Origin: a virus
IMG/VR virus record: IMGVR_UViG_3300025131_000059
Location: 1 to 51,758 of that record
Strand: one strand, 5' to 3'
DNA length: 51,758 bases
Shown here: positions 30,836 to 38,938 of the stretch, one piece after another
Numbering within the stretch: the stretch's first letter is position 1
Layout of the letters: every line of letters starts with the position of its first letter
The notes under the pieces: generated by a model
The model's input: only the letters and a program-made list of their open reading frames with translations
Told to the model about the DNA's origin: nothing
The model's database searches: none
Translations under genes and position numbers: made by a program

Positions 30836-32092
30836 TCATCCATTAGCTTCTTCGTCACACTCGTTCCAAACATCGCACTTGTCGCACTCGTCCAGAGTCT
30901 CCAGATCTTTTCCGAAGGTTCCGCCGTGAGGGCATTTACCTTTTTTGCTTTTGCCCTTTTTGGATTTGTCCTTCGATGATTTCGCTGAACTCTTGGACGC
31001 TGAGGACTTTTTTGCTTTTTTGATCAGCGTGAGATCCTCTGGAGCAAAAGACAACTCATCGCCGTCATCGAACGTGATGGTGACATCGTCTCCGTCAACG
31101 TCTTTTACAACGCCTTCATAGTCATCACCTTCAATTTCGGCACTGACCCGATCTCCCTTTTCAATTTCAACATCGTCATCCCCAACTTCGGGTTCGGGTT
31201 CTCCTTCAGGTTCTTCATCTTCCTCGGGTTCGGGTTCTCCTTCGGGTTCTTCATCTTCCTCGGGTTCGGGATCTGGATCATCATCAGGCTCATTGTCTTC
31301 GTCAGGATCTCCCGCTGCCGCACGGTCTGCGTCATCCTCATCTTCATCAGGATCTTCGTTAAGATCCTCGTTCTGATGGAAGATGGCTTCCAGTTCGTCA
31401 TAGGTTTTCTCAATGAGAAGATCGTCCAAGCACACAGTCTCATCGAGGATGTCAGCGTCAAAATCTTCCTTGCGAGGTTTGAAGTTGACACTGGAAACTT
31501 TGTAACTGGTTCTCCCGCCGAATTTGTTTTCAGCGATAACGAGCTTCAGCACCAGCCCACCTTCCAACTCGCAGAACTCGTCCAAGCTCTCGTCATCGTC
31601 TTGGTTGTTGATCTCATCGTTGAGTTTCTCTCCGAAGAAGAAGTTGCTGATGTCCCACAGCATTACTTTTTCGGGTTCCTTCATATCCACCACGTGGAAC
31701 AACTGACGATAGGAAGGCTTCAATGATTTGACCATCTCGTCCTGCGGATCTTTTTGCTTCTTCATCCAATCGCAAATCGGGCAGGGTTTCTTGAAGGTTC
31801 GGTTCAAGCAGCAGTAACTGTCTTGGTTGGCTCCTATGTTACGGTGGATCCAATAGGATCTCTCATAGTGGAGCGTGCCTTCATCGGCGTTGGGGTTTCC
31901 TTCTCCCGTCCAATACGGGATAATGCTGACACGTTTGACTCCCATCTTGTCGAGTTTGAAGAAGTCCATTTCATTGGCTGGCTTCTTCACGGAGGTTCGT
32001 TCAAAACCTCCTGACTGTTGATTGGCTGCCGCTTTCTTGGCGTTCTTCGCAGCCATTCCTTTTTTATACTTTTTGTTTTTCTTCTTCGACAT
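30836..32092 (-). CDS. gp32-like single-stranded DNA-binding protein with extra domains
   Basis: A 418-residue protein. The N-terminal part is basic (KKKNKKYKKGMAAKNAKK). The core contains YWIHRNIGANQDSYCCLN and KPCPICDWMKK, whose cysteines match the zinc site of T4 gp32-like SSBs. Residues about 255-300 are an acidic linker with a 12-residue repeat (EPEPEEDEEPEG). An SH3/KOW-like unit follows (KGDRVSAEIEGDDYEGVV), then a Ser/Lys tract and a terminal Cys cluster, CPHGGTFG to CDKCDVWNEC. It coats single-stranded DNA; the acidic region probably recruits partners. The terminal zinc-like module is unusual compared with T4 gp32. Confidence 0.82.
   Translation of the reverse strand: MSKKKNKKYKKGMAAKNAKKAAANQQSGGFERTSVKKPANEMDFFKLDKMGVKRVSIIPYWTGEGNPNADEGTLHYERSYWIHRNIGANQDSYCCLNRTFKKPCPICDWMKKQKDPQDEMVKSLKPSYRQLFHVVDMKEPEKVMLWDISNFFFGEKLNDEINNQDDDESLDEFCELEGGLVLKLVIAENKFGGRTSYKVSSVNFKPRKEDFDADILDETVCLDDLLIEKTYDELEAIFHQNEDLNEDPDEDEDDADRAAAGDPDEDNEPDDDPDPEPEEDEEPEGEPEPEEDEEPEGEPEPEVGDDDVEIEKGDRVSAEIEGDDYEGVVKDVDGDDVTITFDDGDELSFAPEDLTLIKKAKKSSASKSSAKSSKDKSKKGKSKKGKCPHGGTFGKDLETLDECDKCDVWNECDEEANG
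31188..31269 (-). repeat. 36-bp tandem repeat in SSB gene
   Basis: Two copies of a 36-bp unit start at 31188 and 31224, with a partial third at 31260. They encode the acidic EPEPEEDEEPEG linker. One substitution separates the copies, so copy number may vary between relatives. Confidence 0.85.
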
Positions 32093-32237
32093 CGGGTGCT
32101 CCTTTTCTATTGAGTGTTTGATGTTTGCCGTTATAATAGGCTGCTGTGATCACTTTGATCGTTGTGTATAAAATCGTGCATGGGATAATCAATATGAGAA
32201 TGATTACCCGCTTGATTGTTTCTGTTAAAAATTTCAT
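32064..32237 (-). CDS. small membrane protein
   Basis: A 57-residue protein read directly. ATG 32237 forms an ATGA overlap with the UvsY-like stop, and the TAA at 32066-32064 lies inside the SSB gene (29-base overlap). Residues about 10-32 (VIILILIIPCTILY) are a membrane-spanning segment flanked by Lys and Arg; the end is charged. It may attach replication proteins to the membrane, but this is speculation. Coupling on both sides supports that it is translated. Confidence 0.6.
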   Translation of the reverse strand: MKFLTETIKRVIILILIIPCTILYTTIKVITAAYYNGKHQTLNRKGAPDVEEEKQKV

Positions 32238-32713
32238 GATTGGTTTTTCAATTTGTCGGCGGATTTCTGACTGATGCGGTTCGTGGGCTTGGCGAAGTAT
32301 CCTTGTCCGTGAAGTGCGATCAATCCTTCCAACGCTCTCTTCCGATGCTCGAGGGCATTCATGAAAGCCTGAAGCACGTCAATGTCGTGGAGTGCTTGGA
32401 GTTCCAGATCTCGATATTGTTCCACATTGTCATCCATCGCAACCGCTTCGGCAACTGCTCCCACGGTTGGTTTTTCTTTCAGGCCATGCTCTTCAGGATC
32501 CTTTCGGATCTTCTTGGCGGTTTCGGCCTGACAGACTTCCAACTCACTTTTGAATCGGCGTGCTTTGTCTTTCGCTTCCGCCAGTTCCAACGCTCGGGTG
32601 ATAACGAGTCTGGGTTGTTCCAAGCAATGCTTTTCAAGCAATAACAAATCCAGATCGAATATGTCAATGTCCAAGTCTTTCTTTTTTGCTTTTTTCTTTT
32701 TCACTGTCTTCAT
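32234..32713 (-). CDS. UvsY-like recombination mediator
   Basis: A 159-residue helical protein with a Lys-rich N-terminus. CLEQPRLVITRALELAEAKD and the C-terminal EHRKRALEGLIALHGQGYFAKP resemble phage UvsY-type mediators, which displace SSB and load the recombinase on single-stranded DNA. It sits beside SSB and RecA-like genes, exactly the needed partners. SD AAGGAG precedes ATG 32713, and a clear promoter element lies at 32734-32739. Confidence 0.72.
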   Translation of the reverse strand: MKTVKKKKAKKKDLDIDIFDLDLLLLEKHCLEQPRLVITRALELAEAKDKARRFKSELEVCQAETAKKIRKDPEEHGLKEKPTVGAVAEAVAMDDNVEQYRDLELQALHDIDVLQAFMNALEHRKRALEGLIALHGQGYFAKPTNRISQKSADKLKNQS

Positions 32714-32733
32714 TTTCTTTCTCCTTCTACCTT

Positions 32734-32746
32734 ATTATAGATCACA
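32734..32746 (-). promoter_or_regulatory. early promoter element, copy at UvsY-like gene
   Basis: On the minus strand, GATCTATAATAAG with a perfect -10 (TATAAT, 32739-32734) and downstream GTAGAAGGAG. It falls in the 42-base gap before the gene at 32713. A consensus -35 is absent at 17 bases; TTGAAA occurs at 14. Confidence 0.65.
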
Positions 32747-32755
32747 AATCATTTT

Positions 32756-33685
32756 TCAATCCATTTTATCATGAACAACTTCCCAACACGATGCCGTGAG
32801 CCCAGCTTTCTTGCTGTCATAGAAGTTCTGTTGAAAAGCGTAGATGATCCGCCATGCTTTTTCGGCTAGTTTTCCTCCTCCGAGCAGCACAGAGTTTGCA
32901 TATCCCAAAACCAACCATCGAACGCTCTCAGGATCGTCATCCAGTTCCTTGAGAATGCCCGAGATTTTCTGCCAGCTGGGATTTGGAGAAATCAAAGCAC
33001 GAGCCAGTTCAATCGCTTGTGCTTTCATGTCGATATTCTGAATGGCGTTGAGCATTTCTTCGTCATCTTCAATTCCCATTATAGCATTCAAGCTCACCAA
33101 AGCAGAACGGGCGGAACCTTCGGACACCTCCACCAACCGATCCGCACACTCTTCAGTAATGATGATTTGTTCTTTTCGGCAGACGTAGTTGATCAGGCGT
33201 TTCATATCCGTATTCTTCAACAGCTTCACTACGATCTTCGTTGAGCGGGTGTGTATTGTTTTCTTGAGCTTCTGGGGATCGGTAGTGCTCAAAAAGAAAT
33301 AGGCATGAGATGGCGTGTCCTCTAACATTTTCAAAAAGGCATCCTGAGCCTCTCCCGTCATGCGATGGCATTCGTCTATATGCCAGATGCGGCAGGATCC
33401 CGAGATGGGAGACAGACTCAGATGCTTTTGAATGAAACGCACCATATCAATCCCACGCAAAATACTGCAATTGATTTCTTTGAAATCCTGATCGCCGCAG
33501 TCCATTTCTTTTTTCAGGATCCTCGCCAGCGTAGTTTTGCCGCAACCACTTGGCCCAGAGAAGAGGAGCGTGTGAGGCACTCGCTTGTTCTTGATCATCT
33601 CGTTCAATACTTTGACGGGTTCGGGTTGTCCCCAAACTCTTTTGAGGTCAGTGGGTCGATGCTTTTTGTACAATTCAGTTTTCAA
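32756..33685 (-). CDS. DNA polymerase clamp loader ATPase
   Basis: A 309-residue AAA+ protein. I prefer TTG 33685 (AAGGAG six bases before) over ATG 33706, which would overlap the polymerase gene further. ELYKKHRPTDLKRVWGQ, Walker A GPSGCGKTT, Walker B IWHIDECHRM, sensor 1 FFLSTTDPQ and an SRC-like IHTRSTK segment match clamp loader small subunits (DnaX / T4 gp44). It opens the sliding clamp (36281-37300) and loads it for the polymerase encoded beside it. A single loader gene suggests a homomeric motor or unseen partner. Confidence 0.88.
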   Translation of the reverse strand: MKTELYKKHRPTDLKRVWGQPEPVKVLNEMIKNKRVPHTLLFSGPSGCGKTTLARILKKEMDCGDQDFKEINCSILRGIDMVRFIQKHLSLSPISGSCRIWHIDECHRMTGEAQDAFLKMLEDTPSHAYFFLSTTDPQKLKKTIHTRSTKIVVKLLKNTDMKRLINYVCRKEQIIITEECADRLVEVSEGSARSALVSLNAIMGIEDDEEMLNAIQNIDMKAQAIELARALISPNPSWQKISGILKELDDDPESVRWLVLGYANSVLLGGGKLAEKAWRIIYAFQQNFYDSKKAGLTASCWEVVHDKMD

Positions 33686-35066
33686 TTTTGATCTCCTTTT
33701 TGTCATTCCAACTTTGGCCTTCATATGCAATCTCTGCGTCTATTCGTAGAGGCACCGAAATCCATTTCCATTTTCGTGCGAGATCTCGGGTCATTATTTT
33801 CTTTGCGGCAGCGAGATAATCCTGAACTTCATCGACAGGAACGTCAGCCACGATGCTATCATGGATCTGTCCTACAATCTTTGCTCCGCTTCGGTTTCTC
33901 TCGATCCATTTTTGTAACCTCGTCAGGCTCCAAAGCAAACAATGAAAAGCGGATCCCTGAATTGGGGCGTTGATCGCTTCGTTCCTTTTGAAAACTCCGT
34001 TCTCAATGAAGCCAGTCAGCGTCTGCCACCCGCCGTTCTTTTGATATTCACTCCACCACTTCTCTTTCCATTCCGCATATACTTTGAAACGACTGCCCCA
34101 GAAATTTGCTTCAACTTCTTGGATATGTTTTTCAAATGTTCGTGCCTTCGGTTTCTGCTTAGGATCGCAGGCACCCAATCGAGTGATGCCTTGTTCTTTG
34201 AGATGGTCGGTGACCAGCGTTCCGTTCTTCATGCTCAACTTCCCGCTCACGATATGATCCCAGAGATTGCGTGCGCAGTTGATATAGTAGTCTCCATAGA
34301 ATTGCGGGAAGATGAATTTGTTTTTGCCTCCGTATCGTAACTGCTTGGTCACTTGATCGGTGTCCATCATATAGCATTCCGCTGCCATGTCTCGGTGCAT
34401 GTCCAATGAAAGATCTTCTACATAGGCCGTCAACCGAGGATCGTGATGATAGCAACAGGAGATCCCCACTTCAATTCCGCTGTAGTCAAGTTCAACCAGA
34501 GCGTGGCCAACCCGAGGAATGAACGCTTGCCGAATCAGATCGGCAATCCATTCTAACCTGATTGGGATGTTTTGGAAATTAGGTCTTTCACTGCTTCCAC
34601 GGAAGGTGGAAACGAGATGAAGAGAGAAGATTGGGTGAAGAAATCCGTCAACAGTTTCCTTTTGGATTCCGTAGAGGTAGGTGGAGAGTGCTTTTTGTAA
34701 TTTGGAGATCTTGAGAAACCGTTTGACATAAGGGATTGACAAGCTGGAGAGACTTTCCTCATCAGTTCGAGGCCGTCCAGTAGGTGTTCGATTGACGCAC
34801 GCGTGCCCCATGCGATTGAAGAGAACCTCTCCAAGTTGCTCACGGCTGTTGAAGTTGGCACTCCTCCCAAATGTAGTTTTCCAAACTTGAGTGACTTCAT
34901 CTTCTTCAAGAGAGCGGTACAAGTTGGCGATGCGTCTTTTTGTTTTCCCAATAGCTCCTTCGAGATAATCCGTATCAATTCTGATTCCATTGGATTCGAT
35001 CCTGCTGAGGGTTTGGAGTCCTTCGTGAAGTAGTTTGTACGCTTCGGGGGTGGTGGCTCTACTCAT
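33675..35066 (-). CDS. family A DNA polymerase, polymerase domain only
   Basis: A 463-residue protein lacking any exonuclease domain. TFRGSSERPNFQNIP, motif A VELDYSGIEVG (D194), motif B/O-helix around RYGGKNKFIFPQFYG, and motif C VGQIHDSIVADVP are all present. It starts inside the last codons of the exonuclease/UDG gene (eight-base overlap), so the two are translationally coupled and probably work as one holoenzyme. The O-helix has an insertion between the Arg and the Phe-Tyr-Gly compared with typical Pol I. About 80 residues between motifs B and C are Trp/Lys-rich. Confidence 0.92.
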   Translation of the reverse strand: MSRATTPEAYKLLHEGLQTLSRIESNGIRIDTDYLEGAIGKTKRRIANLYRSLEEDEVTQVWKTTFGRSANFNSREQLGEVLFNRMGHACVNRTPTGRPRTDEESLSSLSIPYVKRFLKISKLQKALSTYLYGIQKETVDGFLHPIFSLHLVSTFRGSSERPNFQNIPIRLEWIADLIRQAFIPRVGHALVELDYSGIEVGISCCYHHDPRLTAYVEDLSLDMHRDMAAECYMMDTDQVTKQLRYGGKNKFIFPQFYGDYYINCARNLWDHIVSGKLSMKNGTLVTDHLKEQGITRLGACDPKQKPKARTFEKHIQEVEANFWGSRFKVYAEWKEKWWSEYQKNGGWQTLTGFIENGVFKRNEAINAPIQGSAFHCLLWSLTRLQKWIERNRSGAKIVGQIHDSIVADVPVDEVQDYLAAAKKIMTRDLARKWKWISVPLRIDAEIAYEGQSWNDKKEIKIEN

Positions 35067-36288
35067 GACATTTTCCCGTTTGGAGTTTGGAGATCCGTTC
35101 CATTTGTATTTGCGCCAGTTTGTATTCTAGCAACGCATCCATTCCATTATACAAAAGCAGATCCGTCAAGTTGATCTGATTTATTTTGTTGAACTTGCTT
35201 TCGGCGGAGTCTTTGAGATAAGGTTGAATGTGATCGTCATAAGGAGGCTGTCCCAGTTGGACGTAGGATTGAAACTTGAGTCCAGTGACTCCCGCCTGAT
35301 TGTTCAGTACATGAGCGGCAAGCATCGTGTCCCATTTCCAATTCTTGACTTCCACTCCGAGGATCTTCTGTGTCCACCGATCCTCGAACTTCAAGTTGGC
35401 TGCAATCTTTCCGCAATCACTTTGTAGAAGTTCTTGGGTTGCTTCAATCACTTCTCCCATCCACGGGAAGGCAATTGTTTTGGTTCCTCCCGTACAAACT
35501 GCGCATGAATATATTCTGGCTCCTTTGTATTCGGGCTTCAAGCAGTTCGTCTCATAATCAAAAGCAATATCATCCCCCAGTAGGATCCATTGACGAAGAA
35601 GGCGTGCAGCTTCTTCGGGATCGTGAATGATGCGTATTTCTTTTTGGAGGTCAGGGATCTTTTCCCACGGTTTGGAATGTCTCTTTTTGATAGCGGATCT
35701 CAAGTGCTTCCGAAACCAGAGTGCCAATCCTCGGTTGCGTTCTTCTTCGAGAAGCTGCCACGGGTGATAAGTAGGAACGATCCATGCGTTGGGATTTTGC
35801 GAAGGAACAATGAACCCAGCCCACTTGGTAGTTGGGCCAGGCGATTCCTTCCAAGTGTGTCCGATGAGACTTTGGATGGCGGTGTTTCCGAGAAGAACGA
35901 CAACGGTGGGTTTCTTTTCTTCGATGACTTGGAACAGGTTGCCACGACAACATAGGATCTCTGCACCGTTCGGCGTTCGTCCTTTCGGTGGACGACATCG
36001 CACTGCGTGAGTTCGCCAACAGTCCTTGTCCAGATGAACGCCCAAAGAGGTGAGTGTTTTTCGTAGGAGCAATCCTGCCTCTCCGCCGAACGAGTCGTGG
36101 TTGGCATCTTCTTTTTGATCAGGAGCTTCACCCACGATCAATATGCTTTTGTCTCCTTCACCTACCATCGGCATTTTAGGACAGGCGCATGAACGAGACA
36201 ACCCGCATTTCCCGCAGAGAGGAACTTTGCTCAATGGTCGGTCATTCGTTTGTAGTAGTTCGGACGTTGTCCAGAATCCCTTACTCAT
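35059..36288 (-). CDS. uracil-DNA glycosylase fused to 3'-5' exonuclease
   Basis: A 409-residue two-domain protein; ATG 36288 overlaps the clamp stop. Residues about 20-205 are a family 4-type UDG: CGKCGLSRSCACP and CCRG provide iron-sulfur cysteines, GEAPDQKED (53-61) is the catalytic loop, VLLGNTAIQSL and TYHPWQLL the later motifs. Residues about 225-405 are a DnaQ/Pol I-type proofreading domain: IAFDYETN (Exo I), ANLKFEDRWT (Exo II) and GMDALLEYKLA (Exo III). It would remove uracil and polymerase errors. SPO1-type phage polymerases carry UDG-exo-pol in one chain; here the chain is split before the polymerase domain. Confidence 0.88.
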   Translation of the reverse strand: MSKGFWTTSELLQTNDRPLSKVPLCGKCGLSRSCACPKMPMVGEGDKSILIVGEAPDQKEDANHDSFGGEAGLLLRKTLTSLGVHLDKDCWRTHAVRCRPPKGRTPNGAEILCCRGNLFQVIEEKKPTVVVLLGNTAIQSLIGHTWKESPGPTTKWAGFIVPSQNPNAWIVPTYHPWQLLEEERNRGLALWFRKHLRSAIKKRHSKPWEKIPDLQKEIRIIHDPEEAARLLRQWILLGDDIAFDYETNCLKPEYKGARIYSCAVCTGGTKTIAFPWMGEVIEATQELLQSDCGKIAANLKFEDRWTQKILGVEVKNWKWDTMLAAHVLNNQAGVTGLKFQSYVQLGQPPYDDHIQPYLKDSAESKFNKINQINLTDLLLYNGMDALLEYKLAQIQMERISKLQTGKCHE

Positions 36289-37300
36289 CCTCAATGACTC
36301 CCAGATACGTCACGAACACATAACTGCCGTTGTCCACTTTCAACGCCTTCTCGGATACTTCGCACTTGTTGAATCGGTTCGTGATGTCGGAAAGGAGTTT
36401 GGGAGAGATCATGAATTCCAACGCTCGTCCTTTGTAGGAGGTGGGGCGGGTTTCGGTGTAGCTGCCGTTTGGGCCATCACCCGTGATTCGGATCCGCTTG
36501 GGTCTCATGTCCACTTTGACTTCGTTGTGTTCTTCTTCTCTGCTGAAAACCTCGGCACGCTCCGCCATCTCAGTAAGTGCTTTGGGAAGTTTGACGGGAT
36601 CTCCTGACACATCCAACACTTTGTCCATCGGCGGGAAATCTTCGGCATATTGCCGACAGCTGAGGGTGAGTCCTTTTTTATTTCGGAAGTGAATCCAACT
36701 CTCCGTTATCGCCCACTCATACATTACAGCTCTGCCAACTTCTTTCATTGCTTCGTGACGAACCAAAATTGACTTGTCCAATCCCGTGTCCATAGCGTAT
36801 CGAGTGATTTGGAAGTTGTCGCACGCTTCGATCCATTTGGGAGCGACATGAACGCACGTCAATGAGAAGTGACTCTCATCGGTACTGGCTGACTGACGAA
36901 CGAGATCCACCGCTTGACTGAATCCTTCGGGAATGTCCAACCATTCATCCTTCTTCTTCGGTACGTCCACCACGTCAATACCCAAGAGGATTTCGCTTTC
37001 CATTCTGATGCGCACTTCCTTCCGCTTCCCTTTGATGATGAGTGATCCTTCTTCCGTATCCAGCATCAATTTCTCATCGCTGATTTTATGAAGGACATCA
37101 ATGAGTGGACGGGCTTGTACAGCTCCTTCGATGTCACCCACGTCACATTTGTAAGAGCATGCAACCTCGTCATTGTACGTGAACACCCGTTTGTTTTTGA
37201 AAACCACGCAGCTGCTTTGCTCTACAATATCACGGGCGTTCAATCCTGGTGCCACGTTCTCCAATTGCGCCAACAGTTCTTCTCTGTCCACTTGATTCAT
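36281..37300 (-). CDS. sliding clamp (DnaN-like)
   Basis: A 339-residue protein from ATG 37300 (GAAAGGA upstream; earlier in-frame starts have no site). It shows the repeating beta-clamp style: an N-terminal helix with DREELLAQLENV, RPLIDVLHKISDEKLML, KGKRKEVRIRM, FSQAVDLVRQSAS and LTLSCRQYAEDFPPMDKVL. It forms a ring that tethers the polymerase. Its order beside the UDG-exo, polymerase and clamp loader genes supports the call. Sequence similarity to cellular DnaN looks distant. Confidence 0.8.
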   Translation of the reverse strand: MNQVDREELLAQLENVAPGLNARDIVEQSSCVVFKNKRVFTYNDEVACSYKCDVGDIEGAVQARPLIDVLHKISDEKLMLDTEEGSLIIKGKRKEVRIRMESEILLGIDVVDVPKKKDEWLDIPEGFSQAVDLVRQSASTDESHFSLTCVHVAPKWIEACDNFQITRYAMDTGLDKSILVRHEAMKEVGRAVMYEWAITESWIHFRNKKGLTLSCRQYAEDFPPMDKVLDVSGDPVKLPKALTEMAERAEVFSREEEHNEVKVDMRPKRIRITGDGPNGSYTETRPTSYKGRALEFMISPKLLSDITNRFNKCEVSEKALKVDNGSYVFVTYLGVIEDE

Positions 37301-37313
37301 TTTCGATGTCCTT

Positions 37314-38081
37314 TCATCTGTTTGTGTATATGGTAGCAACCCGTGCTGGGTTGAGTCTCTTCTTGTAAGTTTCCAATCCACGCTGTCCCAGATCTCCTCC
37401 GTCATTGACGAGCGGAGGATGATCTTTGAACCACTGGGCGTTTCGATAAAAGCACAAACGCAAAAACGCTTGCGCACACGGTTCTCCGTTGTCGATACAA
37501 AATCGGAAGTTGGTGAACCTCCAATTGTAATCAGCCACGTTCATTCCGATGAGATTGTCATCGCCATCGAGCAAAATCCAGCGGTGGTTTCCGTTGAGAA
37601 CGTAGTCCACCAAGATGTCTGGATCATAGATAGAGTCTTTGCGATCCGCCCACGCCATCAATAGCGTTTCGATCTTCTCATCCAGAGTGGATCCGAGCAC
37701 GCTCATGGGAACATATTGAAGGTCAGAATGAGCACGCAAAAAGGTGTTCGTGTTTTTTCGGAAGTTTGCCCAGCGTTGACCGCTCAAGTCGCAAAGAAAT
37801 TCTTCATGGCGGTAGATGTACTGACGATCCAACGCCTCTCCTTCGGACGCATCCAAGAAGCTGCTCCACCATTTGGCTCCTGTATGAATCAAAACATTCT
37901 CTTCCTCGAACAGCGGAGGAAAGAACCAACCGCCATCGTCATCGGTGTAACCGCTCAAGTGTCCCAGACGTGTCCAGACCAATCCTTTGCGCTCAATGTA
38001 TTCATCGCTGACCCAAAAGTTCGGTTCAATCTTCTTCTGTCTCAGGTGGAGCCAATAGGTTGAATCCTTTTTTCTTTCCAT
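37314..38081 (-). CDS. GNAT/DUF2156-like acyltransferase-related protein
   Basis: A 255-residue protein from ATG 38081; a GTG at 38147 with GGAGG upstream is an alternative but would overlap a small gene over its whole extension. The C-terminal end VNDGGDLGQRGLETYKKRLNP is typical of GNAT-fold DUF2156-like proteins found in phages. FRKNTNTFLRA and WILLDGDDNLIGMNVADYNWR fit the same fold. Members transfer acyl or aminoacyl groups to small molecules or nucleotides. It lies five genes from the radical SAM/PLP/amidoligase group and could join the same pathway. Confidence 0.6.
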   Translation of the reverse strand: MERKKDSTYWLHLRQKKIEPNFWVSDEYIERKGLVWTRLGHLSGYTDDDGGWFFPPLFEEENVLIHTGAKWWSSFLDASEGEALDRQYIYRHEEFLCDLSGQRWANFRKNTNTFLRAHSDLQYVPMSVLGSTLDEKIETLLMAWADRKDSIYDPDILVDYVLNGNHRWILLDGDDNLIGMNVADYNWRFTNFRFCIDNGEPCAQAFLRLCFYRNAQWFKDHPPLVNDGGDLGQRGLETYKKRLNPARVATIYTNR

Positions 38082-38184
38082 CACTTTTGCCTTTGCTTCC
38101 TTTGCTTGTTCCGAAGCGTTTGTTTTTGATTTTGCTAATGAGGGCACGGCTCACGCCTCCGCTCTTTCTACTTTTTCCGCCCAT
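38026..38184 (-). CDS. small basic protein
   Basis: A 52-residue Gly/Lys/Ser-rich protein read directly. ATG 38184 lies three bases after the previous stop with AAAGGA upstream; the stop is TGA 38028-38026. The body (MGGKSRKSGGVSRALISKI) is basic and the end acidic (LLAPPETEED). It overlaps the start of the GNAT-like gene in another frame, and which of the two extends through 38081-38147 decides that gene's start. Function unknown. Confidence 0.55.
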   Translation of the reverse strand: MGGKSRKSGGVSRALISKIKNKRFGTSKGSKGKSDGKKKGFNLLAPPETEED

Positions 38185-38187
38185 GTG

Positions 38188-38937
38188 TCATTCATCCTTT
38201 CCCAGCTCGTCATATACGCATAAACCAATCACGCATTCCATCGGGAAGCGTTTGTCTGTGCTTTCGATCCATGCGATGTTCTTATCAAAACTCCATTCCA
38301 GATTATCCGCAAAAGCGTACAACGCAGCGAAGTCCTGCGTGCGGATCCCGATGGGCTCGAACTCATCCAACTCTTGCGATGCTACGGCGTTCAATCCCAC
38401 GCTCTCTTTTTTCGTGATGGTGATGATTGAACCTGAATAAATATCTCGCTGGACAATACGCAATTTGCCTTTGCGTGCGGAGAACTCGATGTGGCTCAGG
38501 TTCTCGTCCAGTAGTTTGAACAGATCGGATCCCAAGATCACGCTGTTGCCTTCGGGCTTCTCGAATTTTTCAAAAAGACTCCGCACATTGTCAGGCGTTC
38601 TTTCGGGAGTCTTACAAGATTTGGTCTTGGTGTATTTGTCGGTGCGGGTAATGAATTTGATGCGGCCACCTTCCTCGAGAAACTCCTTGGATTCATAGTC
38701 ATCCGCTCGGAAGGAGACGGGAGAAGCAAAGGTTGAATCCTGCTTCCTCAAAGGGAAATGAATCAGCACCGTAGAGTCCTGATTGAGAATGAAAATCTTT
38801 TTGTTCAAGCAATAGATCGTATTGCGCAACCTCCCGTTCTGCGTCAATGCGGCAGCGTGTGAAAAGATGTCTTCCACGGTCTGATTGATTTTGGTGTTTC
38901 TTTTTTTCTTCGCTGCCTTCTTTTTCTTTTTGGCCAT
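38188..38937 (-). CDS. hypothetical protein, Lys-rich start
   Basis: A 249-residue protein with AAAGGA before ATG 38937. A highly basic leader (MAKKKKKAAKKKRNTK) is followed by a beta-rich body with VILGSDLFKLLDENLSHIEF and KLRIVQRDIYSG. The alternating beta pattern is faintly clamp-like, and it lies two genes from the sliding clamp, but no family can be claimed. The basic leader suggests DNA contact. Confidence 0.6.
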   Translation of the reverse strand: MAKKKKKAAKKKRNTKINQTVEDIFSHAAALTQNGRLRNTIYCLNKKIFILNQDSTVLIHFPLRKQDSTFASPVSFRADDYESKEFLEEGGRIKFITRTDKYTKTKSCKTPERTPDNVRSLFEKFEKPEGNSVILGSDLFKLLDENLSHIEFSARKGKLRIVQRDIYSGSIITITKKESVGLNAVASQELDEFEPIGIRTQDFAALYAFADNLEWSFDKNIAWIESTDKRFPMECVIGLCVYDELGKDE

Positions 38938-38938
38938 G

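Noticed and set aside
38081-38147. GTG start for the GNAT-like gene at 38147
   Set aside because: It has a good SD, but the extension is Lys/Ala low-complexity and overlaps the whole end of the small gene 38026-38184. ATG 38081 is retained, with 38147 as an alternative.
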